NCBI RefSeq assembly: GCF_009857535.1
Contig: NZ_WWCS01000003.1
Span: 186,001-250,000, forward strand
Length of the DNA stretch: 64,000 bases
Direction: 5' to 3'
Origin: Duganella margarita
GTDB taxonomy: Bacteria > Pseudomonadota > Gammaproteobacteria > Burkholderiales > Burkholderiaceae_D
The position numbers were made by a program, and so were the translations under genes. Every line of letters starts with the position of its first letter. Position 1 is the stretch's first letter. Shown piece after piece: positions 50,037-59,996 of this stretch. The notes under the pieces were generated by a model. That model was not told the origin of the DNA. It made no database searches and saw only the letters and a program-made list of their open reading frames with translations.

Positions 50037-50602
50037 ACATCGCGCTCATCGTGACGGATGCTGGGCCGTTGATCACGCTCGCCGTGGCGGATGCGCTGGA
50101 CACGCTGAAATTGCTTCAAGCGCGTATCGTGATTCCCGATATGGTGCATTTTGAAGTGACGCGCTACGCCCACAAGCCTGGCGCGCAGACAGTTATCGCG
50201 TGGCTGCAGGCCAATCGGCAGGTAGTGGAGATAGCCACGACCGAGGAGTTTGCCGAATTCTCCGAACTGCTGTCCATCAACCCAGCCGCACGCACCCGCA
50301 ATCGTGGGGAACATGCTGCTGCCGAGGTATTGGCCAACGCGCTGGAAGAGGGCATTGACGTCGGCTTGTTGCTGTTTGAAGATTCCGATATCCGTAAAGC
50401 CAATTTTCTGGTGCGGTTGCCGGACAATGTGCTCATACTTTCGACCTCCACTTTTCTGCATGGTTTGCAACGACGCAATCTGATCCAGGATGCTGACGCT
50501 ATTCTCAACCGGGCCACCACGGTGCGGGGTGCAACAGCGCTCGCTGAGGCAGCATTTGCTACCAAGGGCGCAGAAGCGGCGTTGAACGCGTGGACCAATT
50601 GA
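50033..50602 (+). CDS. PIN-like domain protein, probable VapC-type toxin
   Basis: 189 residues. N-terminal VTDAGPLITLAVADAL holds the first acidic residue of PIN nucleases; RNRGEHAAAEVLANAL and LLLFEDSDIRKANF supply the later conserved Glu and Asp. Resembles the longer DUF3368-like PIN proteins rather than compact VapC (about 130). The C-terminal about 45 residues (Ala-rich) are extra. Paired with the small upstream gene. Confidence 0.75.
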   Translation: MNIALIVTDAGPLITLAVADALDTLKLLQARIVIPDMVHFEVTRYAHKPGAQTVIAWLQANRQVVEIATTEEFAEFSELLSINPAARTRNRGEHAAAEVLANALEEGIDVGLLLFEDSDIRKANFLVRLPDNVLILSTSTFLHGLQRRNLIQDADAILNRATTVRGATALAEAAFATKGAEAALNAWTN

Positions 50603-50707
50603 TCCGTCGCACTATAGTTGCTTTTCCGCATGCCGAGCGGCGGCGGCATGCGGTTATAATCCGTTCAATCTTTCCGGAAACTTCATATTGAACGGACCCG
50701 CCCTCGT

Positions 50708-52615
50708 ATGAGCCAGCCCAATCAGTTTTCCCTGCTCAAGCAACGCCGTTTCGCGCCGTTTTTCTGGACCCAGTTCCTTGGCGCGTTCAACGACAATTTG
50801 TTCAAGACCGCGCTGGTGGTCATCATCACCTTCGATGCGCTCAGTTGGACCACGATGGAACCGTCGCTGATCACCAACCTGATCCCAGGCCTGTTCATCC
50901 TGCCGTATGTGCTGTTCTCGGCCACCGCTGGACAGTTGGCCGACAAGTTCGAGAAGGCCGGCCTGACGCGCTTCGTCAAGTGGCTGGAAGTCGGCATCAT
51001 GTGCGTGGCCGCTCTCGGCTGGGTGACGCATCATCTGTGGCTGCTGATCGCGGCGGTGGTGGGCATGGGCGTGCATTCGACGCTGTTCGGCCCCGTCAAA
51101 TATGCCTACCTGCCGCAGCAGCTCAAGCCGGAGGAACTGATCGGCGGTAACGGCGTCACCGAGATGGGCACCTTCGTCGGCATCCTGATGGGCGAGGTGC
51201 TGGGTGCGGTGCTGGTGGTCCAGCAGCCGCATGGCCTGCTGTATGAAGCGGCCGCCACGATACTGGTGGCGGCACTTGGCCTGGCTGCGGCCTACCGCAT
51301 CCCGCATTCGCCAGCGCCGGCGCCGGACCTCAAGGTCAGCTGGAACTTCGTTAGCGAGTCGGTCCGCAATATCAATTTCTCGCGCAAGAACCGCACGGTG
51401 TTCCTGTCCATGCTGGGCAACTCGTGGTTCTGGTTTTATGGCGCGCTGATCCTGGCGCAGTTCCCGGTGTACGCCAAGGATTACCTGCACGGCGACCACG
51501 GCGCCTTCGTGCTGCTGCTGACGATTTTCTCGCTGGGCGTCGGCAGCGGCTCGCTGCTGTGCGAACGGCTGTCCGGCCGCAAGGTGGAGATCGGGCTGGT
51601 GCCGTTCGGCTCCATCGGCCTGACGGTTTTCGGCGTCGACCTGTATTTCGCCAGCCTGGCCTTCAGCGGCGCGGCGGCGGCAATCCCGGCCGGTGCGCAT
51701 CTGGACGCGTTGGCGCTGCTGGCGCAGCACGGCATGTGGCGCATCCTGTTCGACGTGCTGATGATCGGCATGTTCGGCGGCTTCTTCATCGTGCCGCTGT
51801 TTGCGCTGATCCAGCTGCGCTGCGATCCGCAGCACATCTCGCGCACCATCGCCGGCATGAACATCCTCAACGCGCTGTTCATGGTGGCGGCGGCTGGCCT
51901 GGCGATTGTGCTGCTGGGCCAGGGCCTGACCATCCCGCAGCTGTTCCTCGTGACGGCGCTGCTGAACGCCGTGGTGGCGATCTATATCTTCTCGCTGGTG
52001 CCGGAATTCCTGATGCGCTTCCTGGCCTGGCTGCTGATTCACACCGTGCACCGCGTGCGCACCGTGGACGTCGAGCGGATTCCGGCTGAAGGCGCGGCGG
52101 TGCTGGTGTGTAATCACGTCAGCTATGTCGATGCTATTGTCATCGGCGCTACCGCGCCACGGCCGATCCGCTTCGTCATGGACCACCGCATCTTCAAGCT
52201 GCCTCTGCTGGGCTGGATCTTCCGCACGGCGCGCGCGATTCCGATTGCGCCGGCCAAGGAAGATCCGTGGCTGATGGAGAAGGCCTATATCGATATCGCG
52301 CAGGCGCTGCATGAAGGGGAGCTGGTGTGCATCTTCCCCGAAGGGCAACTGACCCGCACCGGTGACATCAACGACTTCAAGGGCGGCATTGCCAAGATCA
52401 TCGACCGCACCAAGGTGCCGGTGATCCCAATGGCGCTGCGCGGCCTGTGGACCCATCTGCTGACCCGCAACCGCGAGAATGTATTCGGCCGCGCCTTCCG
52501 CATCGGCCTGCGTTCACGCCTGGAGCTGGTGGTGGGCGAGCCGGTAGCGCCGCAGGATGTCACGCCGGAAGACCTCAAACAGCGCGTGGCTGCCTTGCGC
52601 GGCGACTGGAAATAA
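50708..52615 (+). CDS. LplT-like MFS transporter fused to a PlsC-type acyltransferase
   Basis: 635 residues. The first about 430 are a 12-helix major-facilitator domain (FLGAFNDNLFKTALVVIITF, FGPVKYAYLPQQL, GNGVTEMGTFVGILMG) like the lysophospholipid flippase LplT. The last about 190 are a 1-acylglycerophosphate acyltransferase (H-x4-D in CNHVSYVDAIV, FPEGQLTRTGDI). Fusion implies import and re-acylation of lysophospholipids at the inner membrane; the AMP-ligase part of E. coli Aas is absent. Confidence 0.9.
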   Translation: MSQPNQFSLLKQRRFAPFFWTQFLGAFNDNLFKTALVVIITFDALSWTTMEPSLITNLIPGLFILPYVLFSATAGQLADKFEKAGLTRFVKWLEVGIMCVAALGWVTHHLWLLIAAVVGMGVHSTLFGPVKYAYLPQQLKPEELIGGNGVTEMGTFVGILMGEVLGAVLVVQQPHGLLYEAAATILVAALGLAAAYRIPHSPAPAPDLKVSWNFVSESVRNINFSRKNRTVFLSMLGNSWFWFYGALILAQFPVYAKDYLHGDHGAFVLLLTIFSLGVGSGSLLCERLSGRKVEIGLVPFGSIGLTVFGVDLYFASLAFSGAAAAIPAGAHLDALALLAQHGMWRILFDVLMIGMFGGFFIVPLFALIQLRCDPQHISRTIAGMNILNALFMVAAAGLAIVLLGQGLTIPQLFLVTALLNAVVAIYIFSLVPEFLMRFLAWLLIHTVHRVRTVDVERIPAEGAAVLVCNHVSYVDAIVIGATAPRPIRFVMDHRIFKLPLLGWIFRTARAIPIAPAKEDPWLMEKAYIDIAQALHEGELVCIFPEGQLTRTGDINDFKGGIAKIIDRTKVPVIPMALRGLWTHLLTRNRENVFGRAFRIGLRSRLELVVGEPVAPQDVTPEDLKQRVAALRGDWK

Positions 52616-52617
52616 GT

Positions 52618-53136
52618 ATGGAAAGCACCTTCACCGCCTCCGTCCCGCGCCTTCAGACCGAGCGACTGATGCTGCGCGAATATCGGCGCGAGGATTTTGA
52701 ATTATTCGCCGACCATCTGGCGAATGCGGAAAGCTCGGCGTTCCTGGGCTCGGCCGACCGTGCAACGGCGTGGCGCATCTTCGCTTCCCATGCCGGACTG
52801 TGGCTGCTGCACGGCGCCGGCTGGTGGTCGGTGGAGGACCGGCGCTCTGGCCAACTGGTTGGCTGCGTCGGCGCTTTTTTCCGTGAGCAGGCAACGGTGA
52901 TGGAACTGGGCTGGAATACCTACCGCCCGTTCTGGGGCAAGGGCATGGCGAACGAGGCCGCTGCGGCGGTTTTGCAGTACGCATTCGAGGTGCGCGGCGA
53001 ACCGAAAGTGCGGGCGCTCATCACCACGGGCAATGAATCATCGCGCCGCGTAGCCGAGCGCCTTGGCATGGTCTACGAAATGGAGACCGAACTGCAGGGC
53101 AGGGCGATCAACAGCTACGTGCTTGAGCGCCGCTGA
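52618..53136 (+). CDS. GNAT-family N-acetyltransferase (RimJ/RimL-like)
   Basis: 172 residues: LQTERLMLREYRREDFELFADHL, GCVGAFFREQATVMELGWNTYRPFWGKGMANEAAAAVLQYAF (acetyl-CoA loop and helix) and NESSRRVAERLGMVYEME. It acetylates an amine of unknown identity. Begins three bases after the acyltransferase fusion stop and probably shares its transcript. Confidence 0.88.
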   Translation: MESTFTASVPRLQTERLMLREYRREDFELFADHLANAESSAFLGSADRATAWRIFASHAGLWLLHGAGWWSVEDRRSGQLVGCVGAFFREQATVMELGWNTYRPFWGKGMANEAAAAVLQYAFEVRGEPKVRALITTGNESSRRVAERLGMVYEMETELQGRAINSYVLERR

Positions 53137-53177
53137 GCCGGAACGATGCTAATCGCTTTCTGCCATGAGGTGAAAGA

Positions 53178-53975
53178 TCACATATGCGGCAGCCACATGC
53201 CCAGCGTGGCGACCACGACTCCCACGCCGGTAACAGCAGTGGATAGCAGCAGCATCCCCGCCGTACCGATGCGCGCGGCCGTGCGCGCATGATGACGCCC
53301 GCGCAGATAGACTTCAAGCACCGCCAAGGGTAGAAGATATTGGGCGAAAGCCAAGAAGCTCAGAACAGGACCGGTGAACGAGTCGGGGTCAAAGCCGGCA
53401 GGGCCGCCGTTGACGGCGATCCAGCACATCAGGCCGACCCGGAAGTACCACACCCCGCTCACGCACAGATACAGCCGCAACGCCCAGCGCCGATGCGCGG
53501 CGAAATCCCCGGCAACTGCATTACGTAAGGTCTGGGCGGCGCATAGCAATATCAGCAAGCCATTGATACTGGTGCCCAGGTGCTGCGCGAGGTCGCCCAC
53601 GGCGCCGCGAAACCATAACATGTAGATGCCGCTGAAGCTGGCCAACACGGCGCCCGCCAAATACACACGCCCATTCCAGCGATGAAACGCCGGTGCCCGC
53701 GCGCGTAGCGCCGGCACCAGCTGCAAGGCGCCGCCCAGCATGATGATGGTCGCCACCAGCAGATGGGCAGCGACGATGTGGTTGCCGATCGGTTCACCTG
53801 CGACGTAGCCGTGCGTCATGACGGTATTCCAGTCTGCTGGTTTGCCATGCAATGCGGCGCCGCCGTATAACACCGCGACATATGCGCCGAACATCAACTG
53901 ACCAGCGCAGGTGACGACAAACCACAGCCGCGCGCCCCAGTTAACAAAGGAAAAGGACAGCTCCGCTTTATTCAT
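53178..53975 (-). CDS. DUF2306 multi-pass membrane protein
   Basis: 265 residues, about seven transmembrane helices. Recognisable: GNHIVAAHLLVATIIMLGGALQLVPALRARAPAFHRWNGRVYLAGAVLA and FAAHRRWALRLYLCVSGVWYFRVGL, with conserved His residues in helices that suggest a haem- or quinone-linked fold, function unknown. ATG at 53975 preceded by GGAG. Convergent with the GNAT gene and divergent from the LytS-type kinase. Confidence 0.82.
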   Translation of the reverse strand: MNKAELSFSFVNWGARLWFVVTCAGQLMFGAYVAVLYGGAALHGKPADWNTVMTHGYVAGEPIGNHIVAAHLLVATIIMLGGALQLVPALRARAPAFHRWNGRVYLAGAVLASFSGIYMLWFRGAVGDLAQHLGTSINGLLILLCAAQTLRNAVAGDFAAHRRWALRLYLCVSGVWYFRVGLMCWIAVNGGPAGFDPDSFTGPVLSFLAFAQYLLPLAVLEVYLRGRHHARTAARIGTAGMLLLSTAVTGVGVVVATLGMWLPHM

Positions 53976-54112
53976 GTTTTGCTCCAGATTGGTGGTGGAC
54001 GCGCCACGATAGCCAGCAGCGCCGACGGTCGGCAAGGCAGTGTTCTTGACGGTGCGACGAACGACGGTTTGCAGGGGTTGAACGGCGGTGCAAATACGGT
54101 TATTGTTGGGCG

Positions 54113-55177
54113 ATGTCCTTTGCTCAACCTTCTATCCGGGCTCTCCGCCCCCTGCTGCCGACACGGCGGCAGACATTAATCGTCGGCGCGACAGTGCTGC
54201 TGTTGTCTTGGCTGTTGCATAAGGCTTCGGGCACGCCGTTCTACGCAGTTTTCGGCCGCATCGGCTTTATCGGCGCCTGCCTGCTGATGGCTTATTCGGC
54301 GGCGGCGCCGCTGCGGCCGTCCTGGATGTCGCAGCAGTCGGCCCGCCTTCTGGCGATCATCATTGTGGCGCCACTGGCTTCGATGGCCACAGCGGTGATC
54401 ACGCAAGGTCCGCATGTGTTCAGCTACCTGCAAAGTGTGGAGATGTTGACCGGCCACATTCTGATGGTGGTGCTGGCCCTGGTTTTCGGCCTGGTGATGG
54501 CGATGCTGGCGATGCGAGGCGAACGCAAGGAACGTGAACGTGCAGACCAGTTGCAAGTGGCGTTAGAAAAGAACCGCTTGGAACGCGAACTGCTGGACGC
54601 TCGCCTGCGTCTGCTGCAGGCGCAGATCGAACCGCACTTTTTGTTTAACACGCTGGCCAATGTGGAGGCGCTGGTGGCGTCCGGTTCGCCGAATGCCGGT
54701 CTGGTACTGCGCCAGCTGATCGCCTATCTTAGGGCCGCCATGCCGCAATTGAACGACGCCGACGCCACCTTGGGCACCGAGTTGCAACGCGTTCGCGCTT
54801 ACCTGGAATTGATGCATATGCGGATGCCGGACCGGCTGCAGTTCACGGTGCCCGAACTGCCTGCGTTGGCGGATCTGCGCTTTCCTGCTATGGCGCTGCT
54901 GACGCTGGTGGAGAATGCTGTGCGCCACGGTATCGACCCGAGCATGGCGGGCGGGCGCATTGAGGTCGGCGGCCAGTCCGTTGCTGGCAAGGTCATGCTT
55001 TGGGTGGCCGATACCGGCGTCGGCATCGCCGAAACTGCGCAACCTGGAACCGGCCTCTCCAATTTACGTGTACGGCTACAGGCATTCTACGGATCCGGCA
55101 CCCGCCTGGACCTGCATGAACAAGCGCCACACGGCGTGCGGGTTGAACTCCACTTTACTCCCATGGATACCAAATGA
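54113..55177 (+). CDS. LytS/YehU-type sensor histidine kinase
   Basis: 354 residues: about four N-terminal transmembrane helices, a coiled-coil linker (ERADQLQVALEKNRLERELL), His_kinase domain with phospho-His in LQAQIEPHFLFNTLANVEAL and an HATPase lobe (LTLVENAVRHGIDPS, VADTGVGIAE, GTGLSNLRVRL). Overlaps its LytTR response regulator by four bases. The ATG at 54113 is the plausible start; signal unknown. Confidence 0.9.
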   Translation: MSFAQPSIRALRPLLPTRRQTLIVGATVLLLSWLLHKASGTPFYAVFGRIGFIGACLLMAYSAAAPLRPSWMSQQSARLLAIIIVAPLASMATAVITQGPHVFSYLQSVEMLTGHILMVVLALVFGLVMAMLAMRGERKERERADQLQVALEKNRLERELLDARLRLLQAQIEPHFLFNTLANVEALVASGSPNAGLVLRQLIAYLRAAMPQLNDADATLGTELQRVRAYLELMHMRMPDRLQFTVPELPALADLRFPAMALLTLVENAVRHGIDPSMAGGRIEVGGQSVAGKVMLWVADTGVGIAETAQPGTGLSNLRVRLQAFYGSGTRLDLHEQAPHGVRVELHFTPMDTK

Positions 55178-55932
55178 CAGTCACCACTGCCATGATCGTC
55201 GACGACGAACCGTTGTTGCGCGAGCGACTGCGCAGCCACCTGGCACACATCTGGCCGGAGCTGCAACTGATCAGCGACGCGCGCAACGGTCTGGAAGCGC
55301 TGGAGCTGTTTGCGCAGCATAGCCCTGACATCGTCTTCCTCGACATCCATATGCCGGGCCTGAATGGCATCGAGACAGCGCGGGCGATGGGGCGTCGCGC
55401 CCACGTGGTGTTCGTTACCGCCTACGAGCAGTACGCGGTGCAGGCCTTCGAGCAGGGGGCGCTCGATTATCTGGTGAAACCGGTCGACAGCGCGCGTCTG
55501 GCCGATACGGTAGAGCGGCTGCGCACGCGCAAAACCGCCGCAGATGCATTGGACACGGTGCTGGACCAACTGGCGGCGCGCTTTGCGCAGACTACGCAGC
55601 CTCGCCCTTGGATGCAGTGGATTAAGGCCTCGGTGGGGACCAGCGTCCGGCTGATTTCGGTGGAGCAGGTGCATTTCCTGCGAGCGGAAGAAAAATACAC
55701 CTTGGTCGTCTGGGAGGAGGGGGAGGCGCTGATCCGCAAGAGCATCCGTGAATTGAGCAGCGAACTGGACCCGGCGTGGTTTGTACAGATCCATCGCTCG
55801 GTCATCGTCAACCTGCGCAGTGTGCGCGAGGTAGTGCGTGGCGTGAACGAAACGGCCGAACTGCACTTGCGCGGACACGCCGAAGTACTGCCGGTCAGCC
55901 GCAACTATCTGCACCATTTCCGCCAGATGTAG
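55174..55932 (+). CDS. LytTR-family response regulator
   Basis: 252 residues: receiver (AMIVDDEPLLRERLRSHL, phospho-Asp in IVFLDIHMPGLNG, LVKPVDSARL) and a C-terminal LytTR DNA-binding domain (ISVEQVHFLRAEEKYTLVVW, WFVQIHRSVIVNLRSVREVV, LPVSRNYLHHFRQM). Partner of the upstream LytS-type kinase. Confidence 0.93.
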   Translation: MTVTTAMIVDDEPLLRERLRSHLAHIWPELQLISDARNGLEALELFAQHSPDIVFLDIHMPGLNGIETARAMGRRAHVVFVTAYEQYAVQAFEQGALDYLVKPVDSARLADTVERLRTRKTAADALDTVLDQLAARFAQTTQPRPWMQWIKASVGTSVRLISVEQVHFLRAEEKYTLVVWEEGEALIRKSIRELSSELDPAWFVQIHRSVIVNLRSVREVVRGVNETAELHLRGHAEVLPVSRNYLHHFRQM

Positions 55933-56136
55933 AACTGCAATCCTGGCTTTGAGCACGCGGCTTGTATCTCATTGCGGTGTCGATAATGCCATCTGGATAA
56001 AATGTCCATGTCATAGTGGTTAGAAAATGTAACTTACCACAGGTTACAAATTCCACTTTTGCCTTTACAAGTTTTCTTTAGACTGCCATGCGGCGCCTTA
56101 CAAGGGCGTCACATACCAATCAGGGGAAAACTAAAA
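55933..56136. other. Intergenic region upstream of the lipoprotein gene
   Basis: About 200 AT-richer bases with no gene. Contains CAGGGGAAAA just before the lipoprotein ATG as a ribosome site; several AT-rich stretches could act as promoter but none was assigned. Confidence 0.4.
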
Positions 56137-56877
56137 ATGCAAAAACATACCTACAGCGCATTGGCGCTGGCGGCTGCGCTGGCGCTGAGTGCCTGCGGCG
56201 GCGGCTTCGACAATACTTACACGCCGCCACCACCGGCGCCGCCGCCAACGCCGGTGGCGTCGGTCATCAACGTTGATTTCACCCAGGGCATCGATGGCTG
56301 GACGCCGGGCGTGGCCGATTACGTCGATGGCGACGAGCCGAGCGAAACCGGCTATGGCTGGTCCAAGCTCCCCGCGCCGCTGGAAGGCAAGGGCTACTTC
56401 CTGACTTCCCACAACAACAGCGACGATGTGCTGACCTATGCCAAGCACCAGGTCGGCGGCTTTGTACCGGGCGCGAAATACAATCTGACCTTTTCGATGA
56501 CCTATGCCACCGATGCGTCCACCCAGTGCTTCGGCGTGGGCGGCTCGCGCGGACTGGGCATCTTCATGGTGGCGGCGGCCAGCGGCGACGAGCCGAAAAC
56601 GGTCAAGCAGGCCAATGGCGCCTACCGTCTGAACCTGGACCGCGGCAATAACGGCGAATCCGGCACCCAGGGCAAGACGCTGGGCGTGCTAGGCTCCGAG
56701 GATCTGGAGTGCGGCGCCGGCGTGTGGGTGAAGCAGACCCGGTCGTCGACCGACGCCATCCCGGTCACCGCCGACAAGGACGGCAAGCTGTGGATCGTAC
56801 TGGGCACCGACTCGGGCTTTGAGGCCACCAACGCCTGGTTCCTGCTGGGCGCCACCGTCAACGTCAAGCCGCAGTAA
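56137..56877 (+). CDS. Lipoprotein with a carbohydrate-binding-like domain, function unknown
   Basis: 246 residues. Lipoprotein signal with lipobox LSAC (LALAAALALSACGGG), a Pro-rich linker (TPPPPAPPPTPVAS), then a beta-sandwich-like domain (VINVDFTQGIDGWTPGVADY, AKYNLTFSMTYATD, LWIVLGTDSGFEATNAWFLLGATVNV) resembling jelly-roll modules of secreted proteins. ATG at 56137 is chosen from the signal peptide. Monocistronic. Confidence 0.78.
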   Translation: MQKHTYSALALAAALALSACGGGFDNTYTPPPPAPPPTPVASVINVDFTQGIDGWTPGVADYVDGDEPSETGYGWSKLPAPLEGKGYFLTSHNNSDDVLTYAKHQVGGFVPGAKYNLTFSMTYATDASTQCFGVGGSRGLGIFMVAAASGDEPKTVKQANGAYRLNLDRGNNGESGTQGKTLGVLGSEDLECGAGVWVKQTRSSTDAIPVTADKDGKLWIVLGTDSGFEATNAWFLLGATVNVKPQ

Positions 56878-56910
56878 TCAAGCCAAGATCATCAGCGCAA
56901 GCTAAGATCA

Positions 56911-58446
<1,536 letters not shown>

Positions 58447-58451
58447 GGTGT

Positions 58452-59945
58452 TCAGAGCGCCGGCGGCTGGATGGCGGCCGGGCCGTGATAGGTCGGTACC
58501 CCGGTCAGCACGCCGTGGAAGTCCTTCAGCACCGGCCCCACATGCAGGCCGGTGGGACCGATCTCAAAGCGGCGCAGTGTGCGCTCGTGCGTGCTGCCGC
58601 GTTTCTTGAAGACCGAGATGGCCTGGCGCACTTCGCCTTCGGCCTCGAAATAGCGCAGCATGATGATGTTGTCGGCCAGGTAGCTGGCGTCAACGGCGGA
58701 TGTCATGCCGGGGCCCATCACGCCCGACTGTACGCCGACCAGCAGGCTGACCACGCCGCGCTGGCCGAGGTAGGTCAGCAGTTCGTGCAGATGGATGATC
58801 AGGAAGCGTTCGTCCGGCACCGCGTTGAGGTAGCCGTTCAGGCTGTCGATGACGACGATGCGCGCGCCGCGTTCCACCTCTTGCATGACGGCGCTGGCAA
58901 ATTCGCCCGGCGACAGTTCGGCCGGATCGATCTGCTGCACCGACAGCAAGCCGGTGTCGATGGCGCCGCTCAGGTTGAAGCCGAGGTTGGCGCAGCGGTT
59001 CAACATATTGTTGCGCGCTTCCTCGAACAGGAACATGGCGCACTTCTCGCCGCGCTGGGTGGCGGCATGCACGAATTGCGCCGCCAGCGACGACTTGCCG
59101 GTGCCGGATGGGCCGGACAGCAGGGTGCTCATGCCTTCCTCCAGCCCGCCGCCGAGCAGCGCGTCCAGCGACGGCAGGCCGCTGGACAGCTGCTTGCGGC
59201 TGCTGGATTCGCGCGTGGCGGCCGCCACCAGGCGCGGATAGACATACAGCCCGCCCTTGATGATCTTGTAGTCATGCGAACCGCCACGAAAGGCCACGCC
59301 GCGGTATTTGACCACCCGCAGCCGGCGCCGTTCGGCGCCGTAGGTCTGGTCGGCCAGTTCCAGCGTCATGACGCCGTGCGCCACGCTGCGCACCTGGAGG
59401 TCGGTGGACAGGGCGGTGCGGTCGTCGAGGAAGATGGTGGTGCAGTTGCGACTGCTGAGGTACTGCTTGAGCGCCAGCACCTGCCGCCGGTAGCGCAGCG
59501 GGCTTTCCGCCAGCAGCTGCAGTTCTGATAGCGAGTCGAGCACCACGCGGCGCGGCTGGTAGCGGTCGATGGCGCCCAGGATGCGCTGGGTGGTGTTGCC
59601 CAGTTCAATTTCGGACGGGTGGAAGATGGTGTACTGCTGGTCCGGGTCGAGCGCTTTTTCGTCGGGGATGATTTCTTCGATGTGGATGCCGTCCATGGTC
59701 CAGCCGTGCGACTGCGCCACGCTGCGCAGTTCCACCTTGGTTTCGGCCAGCGTGATGTACAGCGTGGCCTCGCCGTTGCGCACGCCTTCATTGAGGAATT
59801 GCAGCGCCAGCGTGGTCTTGCCGGTGCCGGGTTCACCTTCGACCAGATACAGCCGGTCCTTGGTCAGGCCGCCGGTGAGGACAGCGTCCAGTCCCGGCAC
59901 GCCGGTAGGGAGAAAATCGGTGCTCAGGCTGTTTTGTTTTTCCAT
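58452..59945 (-). CDS. KaiC-family double ATPase
   Basis: 497 residues with two RecA-like KaiC domains: Walker A GEPGTGKTT (37-45) and GPSGTGKSS (about 280), Walker B-like RRVVLDSLSEL and RIVVIDSLNGYLN, and catalytic Glu pairs near AETKVEL and FEEARNN. Starts at ATG 59945 (MEKQNSLSTDFLPTGVPGLD). No KaiA or KaiB in the window. Non-cyanobacterial KaiC proteins are thought to act as ATP-driven regulators; here it is coupled to a soluble hybrid kinase, its likely output. Confidence 0.9.
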   Translation of the reverse strand: MEKQNSLSTDFLPTGVPGLDAVLTGGLTKDRLYLVEGEPGTGKTTLALQFLNEGVRNGEATLYITLAETKVELRSVAQSHGWTMDGIHIEEIIPDEKALDPDQQYTIFHPSEIELGNTTQRILGAIDRYQPRRVVLDSLSELQLLAESPLRYRRQVLALKQYLSSRNCTTIFLDDRTALSTDLQVRSVAHGVMTLELADQTYGAERRRLRVVKYRGVAFRGGSHDYKIIKGGLYVYPRLVAAATRESSSRKQLSSGLPSLDALLGGGLEEGMSTLLSGPSGTGKSSLAAQFVHAATQRGEKCAMFLFEEARNNMLNRCANLGFNLSGAIDTGLLSVQQIDPAELSPGEFASAVMQEVERGARIVVIDSLNGYLNAVPDERFLIIHLHELLTYLGQRGVVSLLVGVQSGVMGPGMTSAVDASYLADNIIMLRYFEAEGEVRQAISVFKKRGSTHERTLRRFEIGPTGLHVGPVLKDFHGVLTGVPTYHGPAAIQPPAL

Positions 59946-59996
59946 CGGTCGCGGTCCAGGCAATATATGTTGTCCGGCCGATGCTACAGGAAAGCA

